A stretch of DNA of 64,000 nucleotides. It comes from Rhodococcoides kroppenstedtii. Lineage in GTDB: Bacteria > Actinomycetota > Actinomycetes > Mycobacteriales > Mycobacteriaceae. The notes below the pieces were generated by a model, which was not told the origin of the DNA, made no database searches, and saw nothing but the letters and a program-made list of their open reading frames with translations. The translations under genes were made by a program, and so were the position numbers. The stretch covers positions 1 to 64,000 of the forward strand of contig NZ_FOJN01000004.1 of assembly GCF_900111805.1 (NCBI RefSeq), given 5' to 3'. Positions within the stretch are counted from its first letter, which is position 1. Each line of letters begins with the position of its first letter. This document shows positions 17,477 through 25,434 of this stretch, in pieces.

Positions 17477-18082
17477 TCAGACGGTGCAGAGCGGACGGAT
17501 CTCGTTCGACCCCTCGGTGGTGGGCGAGGTGATCACCAGGCACGCGTTGTATCCGCGGCTCTCGACCACGCGCCGGATCTCCTGCCACTTCTCCGCGGAA
17601 ACCTGCGGGGAGCGCGACAGGACGAAGCCCGACGTGCGGAACGGATCGCCGACCAGCGCCCACGAGTAGTCGTCGGCGATGTAGGTGACGATGTAGTTGG
17701 TGGGGCCGTCCGGGTTGTCCTGGGTGGGGACGCCGGGGAAGCTCACGTGCAGCTGCGCCTGCGTGACGGGATCGTTGACCCGCGCGTTGCCGAGGATCTC
17801 GTTGCGGCCGCCGTCCCAGCGGGTGCAGGTGTTCTGCACCCGGACGTTCGCCGGGTCGAGCAGCTGGTAGTTCGCCTTGGTGTCCTTCGCGCAGTTCAGG
17901 TTGAACGGCTGAGGGACGGCGGCGAGTTGCCACCAGTCGCCGGTGTAGCGCTCGATGTCCAGCTTCTGGATCGGCTGCAGCGGCTCCCACAGCGGCTGGG
18001 CGGACGCGGCACCGCTGCCGGCGAGGACGGCTCCGGTGGCGAGGGCGAGCGCGGCGGCGGCTCGGGCGAACGTGCGACTCAT
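17477..18082 (-). CDS. Secreted lipocalin (Blc-like)
   Basis: A 201-residue exported protein. A signal peptide is visible (MSRTFARAAAAL, hydrophobic core, GAASAQP cleavage near residue 28). The lipocalin start GDWWQLAAVPQPF holds the conserved Gly-x-Trp (RYTGDWWQLA). Later strands (YIADDYSWALVGDP) match the bacterial Blc group. Cysteines in NLNCAKD, QNTCTRW, YNACLVI and PLCTV could make two disulfides. Lipocalins bind fatty acids or lysolipids. The gene overlaps the upstream MMPL transporter by 4 bp (ATGA), so the two probably act together in envelope lipid handling. Confidence 0.88.
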   Translation of the reverse strand: MSRTFARAAAALALATGAVLAGSGAASAQPLWEPLQPIQKLDIERYTGDWWQLAAVPQPFNLNCAKDTKANYQLLDPANVRVQNTCTRWDGGRNEILGNARVNDPVTQAQLHVSFPGVPTQDNPDGPTNYIVTYIADDYSWALVGDPFRTSGFVLSRSPQVSAEKWQEIRRVVESRGYNACLVITSPTTEGSNEIRPLCTV

Positions 18083-20235
18083 CGGTGAGCTCCTTCGTGG
18101 GTGGGTGTCGGTGAGTGTTCGGATCGGGGGTCGAGCCTGGTCGGCCACCACATGCGCGGGCCGACCAGAGTGAACAGCGCGGGGATGACGATGGTGCGGA
18201 CGACGAACGTGTCGAGCAGGATGCCGATGCCGACGATGATGCCCAGCTGGGTCAGCAGGATGAGCGGCAACACGCCCAGCACCGCGAACACGGCGGCCAG
18301 CACGATGCCCGCACTGGTGATGACCGCGCCTGTCGAGGCGACCGCCCGGACGATGCCGGTACGAGTGCCGTGCTCCGGTGTCTCCTCCCGCGCGCGGGTG
18401 ACCAGGAAGATCGTGTAGTCGACGCCCAGTGCCACGAGGAACAGGAACGCGAAGAGCGGCACGTTGTCCCCCAGTGCGGGGAAGCCGAAGACGGTCTGGC
18501 TGGCCCAGCTGCCCACGCCCAACGCGGCGACGGTGCTGAGGACCGTGGTGGCCACCAGGATCAGCGGCGCGGCCACGGACCGCAGCAACAGGAACAGGAC
18601 GGCGAGCACGACGGCCAGGATCACCGGGATGATCACCAGCCGATCCCGCTGTGCGGCGTCGGCCGTGTCCAGCGCCTCGGCGTCGCTGCCGCCCACCACC
18701 GCGTCGGCGTTCGGAACGGCGGCGAGTTCGCCGCGCACGGCCCGGACGGCGTCGAACGCGGCGTCGGACGCCGGCCCACCGTCCAGGACGACCGACCACT
18801 CGGTGAGGCCGGTGGTGGACGCTGCCGTCTCGGTGGCGGAGACGACGCCGGGGGCCGCGTCGAGCGCGTCCTGCACGGCCGGGGCGGCGTCGGTGCGCGC
18901 GATCACCACGGTGGGATCGGACTGACCGGCCGGGAAATGCTCGGCGAGCGTGTCGATTCCGCGCACGGCCTCGGCTTCGACGCGGAACTGCTCGGTCTGG
19001 GAGAGTCCGACGCTCGTCCCGATCAGGCCCAGCGCACAGATCGCGAGGGCGGCCAGGGACACGAGGGCGGTGGGGCCGGGTCGTCGGCTCACGCCCGACG
19101 CGATGCGGAAGAACACGCCCTTGTCGGTCGGTTCCGGGTCGCCGACGCGGGGAACGAACGGCCAGAACAGCTTCCGCCCGAACAGGGCCAGCAGCGGCGG
19201 GAGGACGAACAGCACGAAGATCGCGGCGACCACCAGACCGGCTGCGGCCAACCCGCCGAGACTGCGTGTGCTGGGCAGGGTTCCGAGCAACAGTGTGAGC
19301 AGGGCGAGCACGACGGTGGCGTTGCTGGCCAGGATCGCCGGGCCGGCACGCCGCACCGCCAGGCGCAGCGCGACAACGTGATCGGCTTCGCGGCGCAACT
19401 CCTCGCGGTAGCGGGAGATCAGCAGGAGCGCGTAGTTGGTGCCGGCGCCGAACACCAGAACGCTGGTGATGCCCGAGGTGCTGCCGTCGAACGACAGTCC
19501 GGTCAGCTCTGCGACCGCCGTGCCGACGGACGACGCCACGCGGTCACCGAATCCGATGACGGCCAACGGAATCAGCCACAGCACGGGGGAGCGGTAGGTG
19601 ACGATCAGCAGCACGGCCACCACCAGGGCGGTGACGCCGAGCAGCACGAAATTCGCGCCCGAGAACGAGTTCGCGATGTCGGCGCCGAAGGCGGGACCAC
19701 CGGTGACCTGGAGGACGAGGTCGTCGGGCGCACCGGTGCGGGCGGCGTCGCGCAGCTCGGTGACCGTGTCGGACAGTCCGAGGCCGGTCTCCGCGGTGGA
19801 GAGTTGGACCGGGGCGATGGCCGCCTGCCCGTCGGGTGACGGGATCACCGGGGCCGCAGCGGTATTCGCGTCGACACCGCGATCGACCCCGAGCATGCGG
19901 CCGCGTGCCTCGTCGACGGCCGTGAGGTCCCGCGGCGTCAGCGCCCCGCCGTCCGCGCGGGTGGCGACGAGGATCGTCGCGGCGACGTCGGCGTCGGGGA
20001 ACTGCTCGAGCAACGCACTCGCGCGAGCCGACTCCGAGTCGGTGGGTACCGAACTCGGGGAGCTTTCGGCGGCGTCGTTGGCCCCCACTCCGCCGACCAG
20101 GCCGATGGCCGCGATCGTGACGATCAGCGCGACGATCCACGACCGGCGCGAGGAGACCAGGGCGGAGACGCGGCTCCAGAGGGTTTGCGGGGACGCCGGG
20201 GACTGCTGCTCGGCGGGTGCGGTCGAGGCGCTCAC
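18079..20235 (-). CDS. MMPL/RND family transporter
   Basis: A 718-residue inner-membrane transporter. One helix comes first. A large extracytoplasmic loop (about residues 50-180), a block of five helices (about 190-380), a second loop (about 410-530) and a second helix block (about 540-700) follow. This is the duplicated RND/SSD layout of MmpL proteins. FGAGTNYALLLISRYREEL and VALGVDYTIFLVTRAREE carry the conserved Asp/Asn-Tyr pairs of the proton path. Homologues export lipids or drugs. The GTG at 20235 is preferred over upstream TTG codons, which lie in the operator. It is operonic with the lipocalin and divergent from marR. Confidence 0.92.
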   Translation of the reverse strand: MSASTAPAEQQSPASPQTLWSRVSALVSSRRSWIVALIVTIAAIGLVGGVGANDAAESSPSSVPTDSESARASALLEQFPDADVAATILVATRADGGALTPRDLTAVDEARGRMLGVDRGVDANTAAAPVIPSPDGQAAIAPVQLSTAETGLGLSDTVTELRDAARTGAPDDLVLQVTGGPAFGADIANSFSGANFVLLGVTALVVAVLLIVTYRSPVLWLIPLAVIGFGDRVASSVGTAVAELTGLSFDGSTSGITSVLVFGAGTNYALLLISRYREELRREADHVVALRLAVRRAGPAILASNATVVLALLTLLLGTLPSTRSLGGLAAAGLVVAAIFVLFVLPPLLALFGRKLFWPFVPRVGDPEPTDKGVFFRIASGVSRRPGPTALVSLAALAICALGLIGTSVGLSQTEQFRVEAEAVRGIDTLAEHFPAGQSDPTVVIARTDAAPAVQDALDAAPGVVSATETAASTTGLTEWSVVLDGGPASDAAFDAVRAVRGELAAVPNADAVVGGSDAEALDTADAAQRDRLVIIPVILAVVLAVLFLLLRSVAAPLILVATTVLSTVAALGVGSWASQTVFGFPALGDNVPLFAFLFLVALGVDYTIFLVTRAREETPEHGTRTGIVRAVASTGAVITSAGIVLAAVFAVLGVLPLILLTQLGIIVGIGILLDTFVVRTIVIPALFTLVGPRMWWPTRLDPRSEHSPTPTHEGAHR

Positions 20236-20244
20236 GGAAGTAAC

Positions 20245-20279
20245 TATCTCAGTTTCTTGATGATTCAGCAACTGAGATA
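20245..20279. promoter_or_regulatory. Palindromic operator between mmpL-like and marR genes
   Basis: The arms TATCTCAGTT (20245-20254) and AACTGAGATA (20270-20279) form a perfect 10-bp inverted repeat with a 15-base spacer. It lies 10 bp before the transporter start and 41 bp before the marR start. It is a likely MarR site for both directions. Confidence 0.6.
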
Positions 20280-20319
20280 CTTTGACGCGGGTAGTCTGAC
20301 TGCGGTCGAAGGAGTGTCG

Positions 20320-20847
20320 ATGTCAGTCCAGGACAGCCGTCCCACCGCCGGTGTACCCCACGGCGATCCTGCGGAACCGCCGTCGCACCGGGCCGAACTG
20401 GAGTCGCGCATCGCGTCGGACATGCGCGCGATGACCGCCGAGTCCGATCGTCTCGGTCGCGTGTTCGGCGCGCAGCACAGCTTGAGCGCCAACGACTTCC
20501 GCGCGTTGTTGCACATCATGGTGGCCGACGTGAGCGGTCGCCCCGTCTCGCCGGGCGAGCTCGGCTCCGTCCTCGGCCTGTCCTCGGCCGCGATGACCTA
20601 CCTCGTCGAGCGCATGATCACGTCCGGCCACATCCGCCGCGAGCCGGACACCCGCGATCGACGACGGGTCATCCTGCGCTACGACGAGCCCGGCATGGAG
20701 GTGGCCCGCGAGTTCTTCGGTCCGCTCGGCGTGCACGTCCGCGACGCCATGGCCGACCTGCCCGACACCGACCTCGACGCCGCCCACCGCGTCTTCGGCG
20801 CCCTCACCGCTGCGATGGCGGCCTACCACCGTGAAATAGCCGGCTGA
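20320..20847 (+). CDS. MarR family transcriptional regulator
   Basis: A 175-residue dimeric winged-helix regulator. The recognition region is GELGSVLGLSSAAMTYLVERMITSGH, followed by the wing REPDTRDRRRVILRYDE. The ATG at 20320 follows AAGGAG by six bases. It is divergent from the MMPL-lipocalin operon with an inverted repeat between them, so it probably represses that operon and itself and is released by a small ligand. The last codons and stop are copied in tandem downstream. Confidence 0.92.
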   Translation: MSVQDSRPTAGVPHGDPAEPPSHRAELESRIASDMRAMTAESDRLGRVFGAQHSLSANDFRALLHIMVADVSGRPVSPGELGSVLGLSSAAMTYLVERMITSGHIRREPDTRDRRRVILRYDEPGMEVAREFFGPLGVHVRDAMADLPDTDLDAAHRVFGALTAAMAAYHREIAG

Positions 20848-20913
20848 CGCCGGGTGAAATAGCCGGCTGACGCCGGGTGAGATCGCCGGCTGACGCCGGG
20901 TGGGATAGCCGGG
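20832..20913. repeat. 23-bp tandem repeat starting inside the marR 3' end
   Basis: Units are 20832-20854, 20855-20877, 20878-20900 and a partial unit 20901-20913. The first contains the last codons and TGA of marR (Glu-Ile-Ala-Gly-stop). Each full unit has CCGGC-TGAC-GCCGG, a small hairpin. The array fills the gap to the convergent thrC gene. Confidence 0.85.
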
Positions 20914-20923
20914 TGACTGCTCC

Positions 20924-22372
20924 CTAGCGCCCGGTGTGCTCGGCGATGACCGCCTTCACCCGGTCCGCGTCCGCCGGAACCACGTCGAATTTCTGCGGCA
21001 GGTCCTCGATGCCCTCGAACGCCGCCGGGCGCTCCGGGTCACGGCCGAGCGCTTCGCGGACGATGTCGGCGAACTTCGCCGGCAGCGCCGTCTCGAGCAC
21101 GATCATCGGCACACCCGCGGTGAGGTGGTGCCGGGCAACGGTGACACCGTCGGCGGTATGCGGGTCGATGGCGACCCCGTACCGCTCGTGGACGTCGCGG
21201 ATGGTCTCGACACGGTTGCCGTGGGTGCTGCGTCCGGAGACGAACCCGAAATCGTCGGCGATACGGTCGAACTCGGGAGTGCCGGTGAAGTCGAAGCCGC
21301 CCTCGGTGTCGAGGCGGGAGAACAGCTCGCCCAGCCGGGCGGCGTCGCGATCGACCAGGTCGTAGAGGAACCGCTCGAAATTCGAGGCCTTCGAGATGTC
21401 CATGCTCGGGCTCGACGTGTGGTGGGTCTCGGCGGCCGACCGCGGCCGGTAGACACCCGTGCGGAAGAATTCGTCGAGCACGTCGTTCTCGTTCGTGGCG
21501 ACGACGAGGCGGTCGATCGGCAGACCCATGCACCGGGCGATGTGCCCCGCGCAGACGTTGCCGAAGTTGCCCGACGGGACGGAGAACGACACCCGCTGCC
21601 CCGGGCCGTCGGTGGCGAGCAGCCAACCGTGGACGTAGTAGACGACCTGCGCGACGACGCGCGCCCAGTTGATGGAGTTCACGGTGCCGATGGCGTGGTG
21701 CGCCTTGAACTCCGCGTCGCGCGAGACGGCCTTGACGATGTCCTGGCAGTCGTCGAAATTGCCCTCGACCGCCAAGTTGACGATGTTCTCGTCCTGCAGG
21801 CTGAACATCTGCGCCCGCTGGAAGCTGCTCATCCGGCCGTGCGGGCTCAGCATGACCACACGGATGCCGCGCTTGCCGCGCATCGCGTGCTCGGCGGCGC
21901 TGCCGGTGTCCCCCGAGGTCGCGCCGAGGATGTTCAGTTCGGCGTCGTCCCGGGCCAGCGTGTACTCGAAGAGGTTGCCGATCAGCTGCATCGCCATGTC
22001 CTTGAAGGCGAGCGTGGGCCCGTTGGACAGGCCCAGCAGGTGCAGCGGCGCGCCCTCCTCCTCGCCGAGCGTGCGCAGCGGAGTGATGAGCGCGGTGTCG
22101 TCGCCGGGGCGGCCGTTGCAGTAGACCTCGGCGGTGTAGGTCCGCCGGGTGATGTCGCGCAGCGCGTCCTCGGGGATGTCGTCGACGAACTTCCGCAGGA
22201 CCTCGTAGGCGAGATCGGCATAGGAGAGCGACCGCCACGACTCGAGCTCGTCCGTCGTCAACTGCGGGTACTCGGCGGGCAGGTAGAGCCCGCCGTCGGG
22301 GGCCAGGCCGCCGAGCAGGATGTCCGAGAAATGCTGGGGCACGTCGTGGCCCCGCGTGGACTGATACTGCAT
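20924..22372 (-). CDS. thrC: Threonine synthase
   Basis: A 482-residue PLP enzyme that converts O-phosphohomoserine to threonine. The N-terminal cap (YQSTRGHDVPQHFSDILLGGLAPDGGLYLP) identifies the long, E. coli/yeast-like type rather than the shorter actinobacterial ThrC. The PLP lysine is Lys124 in LAFKDMAMQ. The phosphate-binding and substrate segments ATSGDTGSAAEHAM and VPSGNFGNVCAGHIA are intact. The GTG at 22375 and ATG at 22372 are both possible; the ATG is better spaced from AGGA. It lies 52 bp below nei2-like and may be transcribed separately. Confidence 0.94.
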   Translation of the reverse strand: MQYQSTRGHDVPQHFSDILLGGLAPDGGLYLPAEYPQLTTDELESWRSLSYADLAYEVLRKFVDDIPEDALRDITRRTYTAEVYCNGRPGDDTALITPLRTLGEEEGAPLHLLGLSNGPTLAFKDMAMQLIGNLFEYTLARDDAELNILGATSGDTGSAAEHAMRGKRGIRVVMLSPHGRMSSFQRAQMFSLQDENIVNLAVEGNFDDCQDIVKAVSRDAEFKAHHAIGTVNSINWARVVAQVVYYVHGWLLATDGPGQRVSFSVPSGNFGNVCAGHIARCMGLPIDRLVVATNENDVLDEFFRTGVYRPRSAAETHHTSSPSMDISKASNFERFLYDLVDRDAARLGELFSRLDTEGGFDFTGTPEFDRIADDFGFVSGRSTHGNRVETIRDVHERYGVAIDPHTADGVTVARHHLTAGVPMIVLETALPAKFADIVREALGRDPERPAAFEGIEDLPQKFDVVPADADRVKAVIAEHTGR

Positions 22373-22424
22373 CACTGTCTTCCTGATCGCCGGCCGGGTA
22401 CGGCAGTCAACCTATCACCGCACG

Positions 22425-23228
22425 TCAGGGCCGGTCCGGACCCGGCTGGCAGTGCGGGCACCACCAGGTACGACGACGCTCGGGATCGCCCGGCACCTCG
22501 GCCACCACGCGGATGGTGGTGCCGCAGCGCAGGCAGGGTTTGCCGGCTCGTCCCGCCACCCAGTGTTGCCGGCCGGGACGGGTGTCTCCGGTGGTCACCT
22601 GCATCGCGCCGGGCACGGTCGCGGAATGACGCATCGTCCTGCGGGTGAGGGCGACCAGCCGATCGGCGTCGACCTCCGACGCGGGAACCCAGGGGCCGAG
22701 ACCGCGCAGGAAGCACAGTTCGTTCGCCCAGAGGTTGCCCGGCCCCGCCATGACGCGCTGATCCAGCAGCACCGCGATCACCGGCCGCGGATCCGCGCGG
22801 ACGTTCGCGGCGGCGAGCGCGGCGTCGAAGTCGTCGCGCAGAGGGTCCGGGCCGAGGTAGGCGAGGGCGCGGGCGGCGTCGGGCGTGGTCATGAGCTGCA
22901 CCAGCGGCAGCGTGATGCCGTACGCCGTGGGTCCGTCGACCACACCGAGCTCCACCCGGACGTCGGGAGCCAGCCGACGCGGCAGCCGTCGGCCCGGCCG
23001 GGTCACGGTCCACGACCCGGTCATCTTCAGGTGCGTGTGCAGGGTGAGGCCGTCGTCGAAGTCCGTGAGCAGGTGCTTGCCGATCGTGCGATGCCCGAGC
23101 ACCGTCCGACCCGACAGGTCGGCGGTCGCGTGGGCGGGGACGTTCAGCCGTCCGACGGCGAGCCGCTGTCCGTCGAGCGCGGGCCGGAGCCGACGCGCGA
23201 GCGCGAAGACGGTGTCCCCTTCCGGCAC
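22425..23228 (-). CDS. Fpg/Nei family DNA glycosylase (Nei2 type)
   Basis: A 267-residue bifunctional base-excision glycosylase/AP lyase. After removal of the initiator residue the protein starts Pro-Glu-Gly-Asp, giving the catalytic N-terminal Pro nucleophile and the following Glu. Lys51 (TIGKHLL) is the conserved phosphate contact. The helix-two-turn-helix is at about 155-175 (GPGNLWANE). A C-terminal zinc finger has Cys232, Cys235, Cys257 and Cys260. PEGDTVF rather than PELPEV places it with Nei/endonuclease VIII proteins, which act on oxidised pyrimidines. The GTG at 23228 is fixed by the Pro requirement. It lies two bases after the radical SAM gene. Confidence 0.93.
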   Translation of the reverse strand: MPEGDTVFALARRLRPALDGQRLAVGRLNVPAHATADLSGRTVLGHRTIGKHLLTDFDDGLTLHTHLKMTGSWTVTRPGRRLPRRLAPDVRVELGVVDGPTAYGITLPLVQLMTTPDAARALAYLGPDPLRDDFDAALAAANVRADPRPVIAVLLDQRVMAGPGNLWANELCFLRGLGPWVPASEVDADRLVALTRRTMRHSATVPGAMQVTTGDTRPGRQHWVAGRAGKPCLRCGTTIRVVAEVPGDPERRRTWWCPHCQPGPDRP

Positions 23229-23230
23229 GG

Positions 23231-24349
23231 CTAGGTCCAGTAGAGCAGCTGCGCGGACGGGACCGTGCGGTCGAGCTCGGCGGTGAACCACGAGCGCATC
23301 TCGGCCATGACGTCCTTCGGGTACACGTACTTGACCCCGCCGAACTTCGATCGCTTGGCGCTGCGCGCGTCCTCGTCCATCTCCAGCTTCGTGGCGGGGT
23401 ACCAGCCGAGCAGCACGTCCTTGCTGGCGGGCGTGAAGCGATGCGTGATGATCTCGGCGGTGAGGTCGAGGTCGGGGACGTCCGCCACGGCGTCGGCCAG
23501 GTCGGCGAGCAGCTGCCCGTACTGCTCACGCCACCCGGGGATCGGCATGATCGGGGCGATGGTCACACCCACCGGGTACCCCGCGCGGGCCAGGGTGCGC
23601 AGCGCCGCCAATCGCGCGGGCATCCGGGCGGTGCCGCTCTCGAACCGGTGGGCGACGTCGGCCGCGTTGACCGAGAACCGCACCCGCGTGCGCCCGCCGT
23701 GGTCCAGCGTGGCCAACTCGGTGACGTCGTCGAACTTGGTGGTGAAGCGGATCGAGGCGTCTTCGCCGAACTCGCCGGCGCCGACCCGTGCGATCGCGGC
23801 GGCGAGCGATCCCGTCACCCGCTCGATGCCCAACGGGTCGGTGTAGCAGGACATCTCGAACGTCGTGCCCTCGTGTGCGCGCTCGGCGGTGCCGGACGTG
23901 ATCGTGCCCCGGCCGACGTGCGTGGCGATCGGCGCGAGCACCTCGTCGAGGTTCGCGTACACGCGGGTGATCGGCGGCCCCGACAGCGAGCCCGCCAGGT
24001 AGCAGTACTGACAGTGCGCGGGGCAGCCCTTGGCCAGGTCGATGCGCCAGTCCGCGCTCGGCGGAATCGGCTGGGGCTTGCGGGCACTCGGCGGGGCGAC
24101 GACGACGGCCAGGGTGGACTTCGCTCGGGCGTACACCTCGCGGTCCGATCCGCCCCGCACGCCGGTGATGCGGTCGCCGGACAGCATCGTCACGTCGTCG
24201 ACTCCCGCGGCCTCGCACCGCCGCAGGATCTCGGCGGTGTGCGGCAGGTCGGCCGCGGACGCCGTGACGACGACGTGCTTCGGTGTCCACAGGCGGGTGG
24301 GCTGCACGAGGTCGGACGCCGCGGCGGGAGTGGCCAGGGAAGAAGTCAT
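23231..24349 (-). CDS. Spore photoproduct lyase-like radical SAM protein
   Basis: A 372-residue product. Cys109, Cys113 and Cys116 in GCPAHCQYCYLAG form the radical-SAM CxxxCxxC cluster-binding motif, followed by Tyr as in spore photoproduct lyase. Cys168 in FEMSCYTDPLGIE sits where spore photoproduct lyase has its hydrogen-donor Cys, to judge from the surrounding pattern. Family members reverse the thymine dimer of spores. This host does not sporulate as far as known, so the substrate may be another UV lesion or a different reaction. The ATG at 24349 is favoured. The gene is packed between the cyclase and Nei2 genes in one operon. Confidence 0.85.
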   Translation of the reverse strand: MTSSLATPAAASDLVQPTRLWTPKHVVVTASAADLPHTAEILRRCEAAGVDDVTMLSGDRITGVRGGSDREVYARAKSTLAVVVAPPSARKPQPIPPSADWRIDLAKGCPAHCQYCYLAGSLSGPPITRVYANLDEVLAPIATHVGRGTITSGTAERAHEGTTFEMSCYTDPLGIERVTGSLAAAIARVGAGEFGEDASIRFTTKFDDVTELATLDHGGRTRVRFSVNAADVAHRFESGTARMPARLAALRTLARAGYPVGVTIAPIMPIPGWREQYGQLLADLADAVADVPDLDLTAEIITHRFTPASKDVLLGWYPATKLEMDEDARSAKRSKFGGVKYVYPKDVMAEMRSWFTAELDRTVPSAQLLYWT

Positions 24350-24357
24350 TGCCCTGG

Positions 24358-25434
24358 TCAACGCCCGGAGTCGCTCGATCCTTCCCGGTCGCCGCCGTGA
24401 TCACGGTTGTGCCGCAGGGCGAAGGTCCGCAGTTTGTGGAAGCCGCGTACCCGGAGCGGCCGCAGCGACTTGAGGTAGAACTCGTCGACGTCCGCCAGGG
24501 CCTCGGCCGTGTGCTCGTCGACCAGGACGGTGCCGGGATGGGCGTTGCTCGTCAGGCGCGCGGCGATGTTGACCACCGAGCCGTACAGGTCGCCGAACCG
24601 GGCCAGCGCCGGACCCAGCGCGATGCCCACCCGCAGCGCCGGCACGTCGTCACGGTCGGCGAACGCCTCGTGCAGTCGCAGGGCGATCCGGGCCGCGTCG
24701 ACCGGATCGGCGCACTGGAACATCACCTCGTCGCCGACGTTCTTGACCACCGACCCGTGCCCACGAGCGACGACCTCGCCGGCCACCGACTCGAACTCCT
24801 CGAGCAACGACGTCAGCTCGTCGACGTCGAGTCGCCGAGTGAGCGAGGTGTATCCGACCATGTCGGCGAACCCCACCGCGAGGGTGCGCCTGCTGTCCGG
24901 CGACCCGTCGATGTCCAGTGACCGTCCCGCGACGGCCGCCAGGTGGCGACGCCACACGTAGTTCTGCAGGGTCTCGAGTGCCGGGACGGTGTCGGCCGCC
25001 AGTTCGCGGGCGTCGTGTCGGATGCGATCCGGATCGCTCGTGCCCGCCGCGTCCTCGTCCTCGCGAATACGCGCGGCGATATACGCGTTGACCACGCCCA
25101 CTTGCCATTCCGCCAGGCGTGACATCGACTGGCCGAGCGTACGGGCGACGGCCAGCTCCATCGATTCCTCGACGACGTTACGGTCCACCAACGTCGTGAG
25201 TGCACGCAGCGCCTCGACGTCGGCGTCGGTGTACATGACCGCGTCCGGGTCCGGATTCACGGGAAAACCCATGGCGACCCACAGGCGTCGGGCACGGTCG
25301 AGATCGACACCGGCGCGCCGGGCTACCTCCTCGCGGGTGTACGACGCCGAGGATTCGAGCAGAGCGTCCTCCACCCGGCGGCGGGTGGCGTCGGCGGTGT
25401 CGGTGTGGCTGCCGCTGTCGGTGTTATCGGACAT
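24358..25434 (-). CDS. Class III adenylate cyclase with N-terminal regulatory domain
   Basis: A 358-residue soluble protein. The N-terminal half (1-180) is helical with a degenerate helix-turn-helix-like start, similar to autoinhibitory domains of mycobacterial cyclases such as Rv1264 and Rv2212. The catalytic domain (about 183-345) has all key residues: metal-binding Asp191 (FADMVGYT) and Asp235 (KNVGDEVM), purine-selecting Lys231 and Asp282, and transition-state Asn289 and Arg293 (VVNIAAR). It should therefore make cAMP. There is no membrane segment. It overlaps the acyltransferase gene by 11 bp and precedes the radical SAM gene by 8 bp. Confidence 0.92.
   Translation of the reverse strand: MSDNTDSGSHTDTADATRRRVEDALLESSASYTREEVARRAGVDLDRARRLWVAMGFPVNPDPDAVMYTDADVEALRALTTLVDRNVVEESMELAVARTLGQSMSRLAEWQVGVVNAYIAARIREDEDAAGTSDPDRIRHDARELAADTVPALETLQNYVWRRHLAAVAGRSLDIDGSPDSRRTLAVGFADMVGYTSLTRRLDVDELTSLLEEFESVAGEVVARGHGSVVKNVGDEVMFQCADPVDAARIALRLHEAFADRDDVPALRVGIALGPALARFGDLYGSVVNIAARLTSNAHPGTVLVDEHTAEALADVDEFYLKSLRPLRVRGFHKLRTFALRHNRDHGGDREGSSDSGR

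Noticed and set aside
20236-20271. Transporter start at a TTG in the marR/mmpL intergenic region
   Set aside because: The extra twelve codons lie in the operator palindrome, and the GTG at 20235 fits the N-terminus better.
20832-20930. Possible CRISPR or attachment site at the 23-bp repeats
   Set aside because: There are no spacers, no integrase and no tRNA gene. The unit derives from the marR 3' end.
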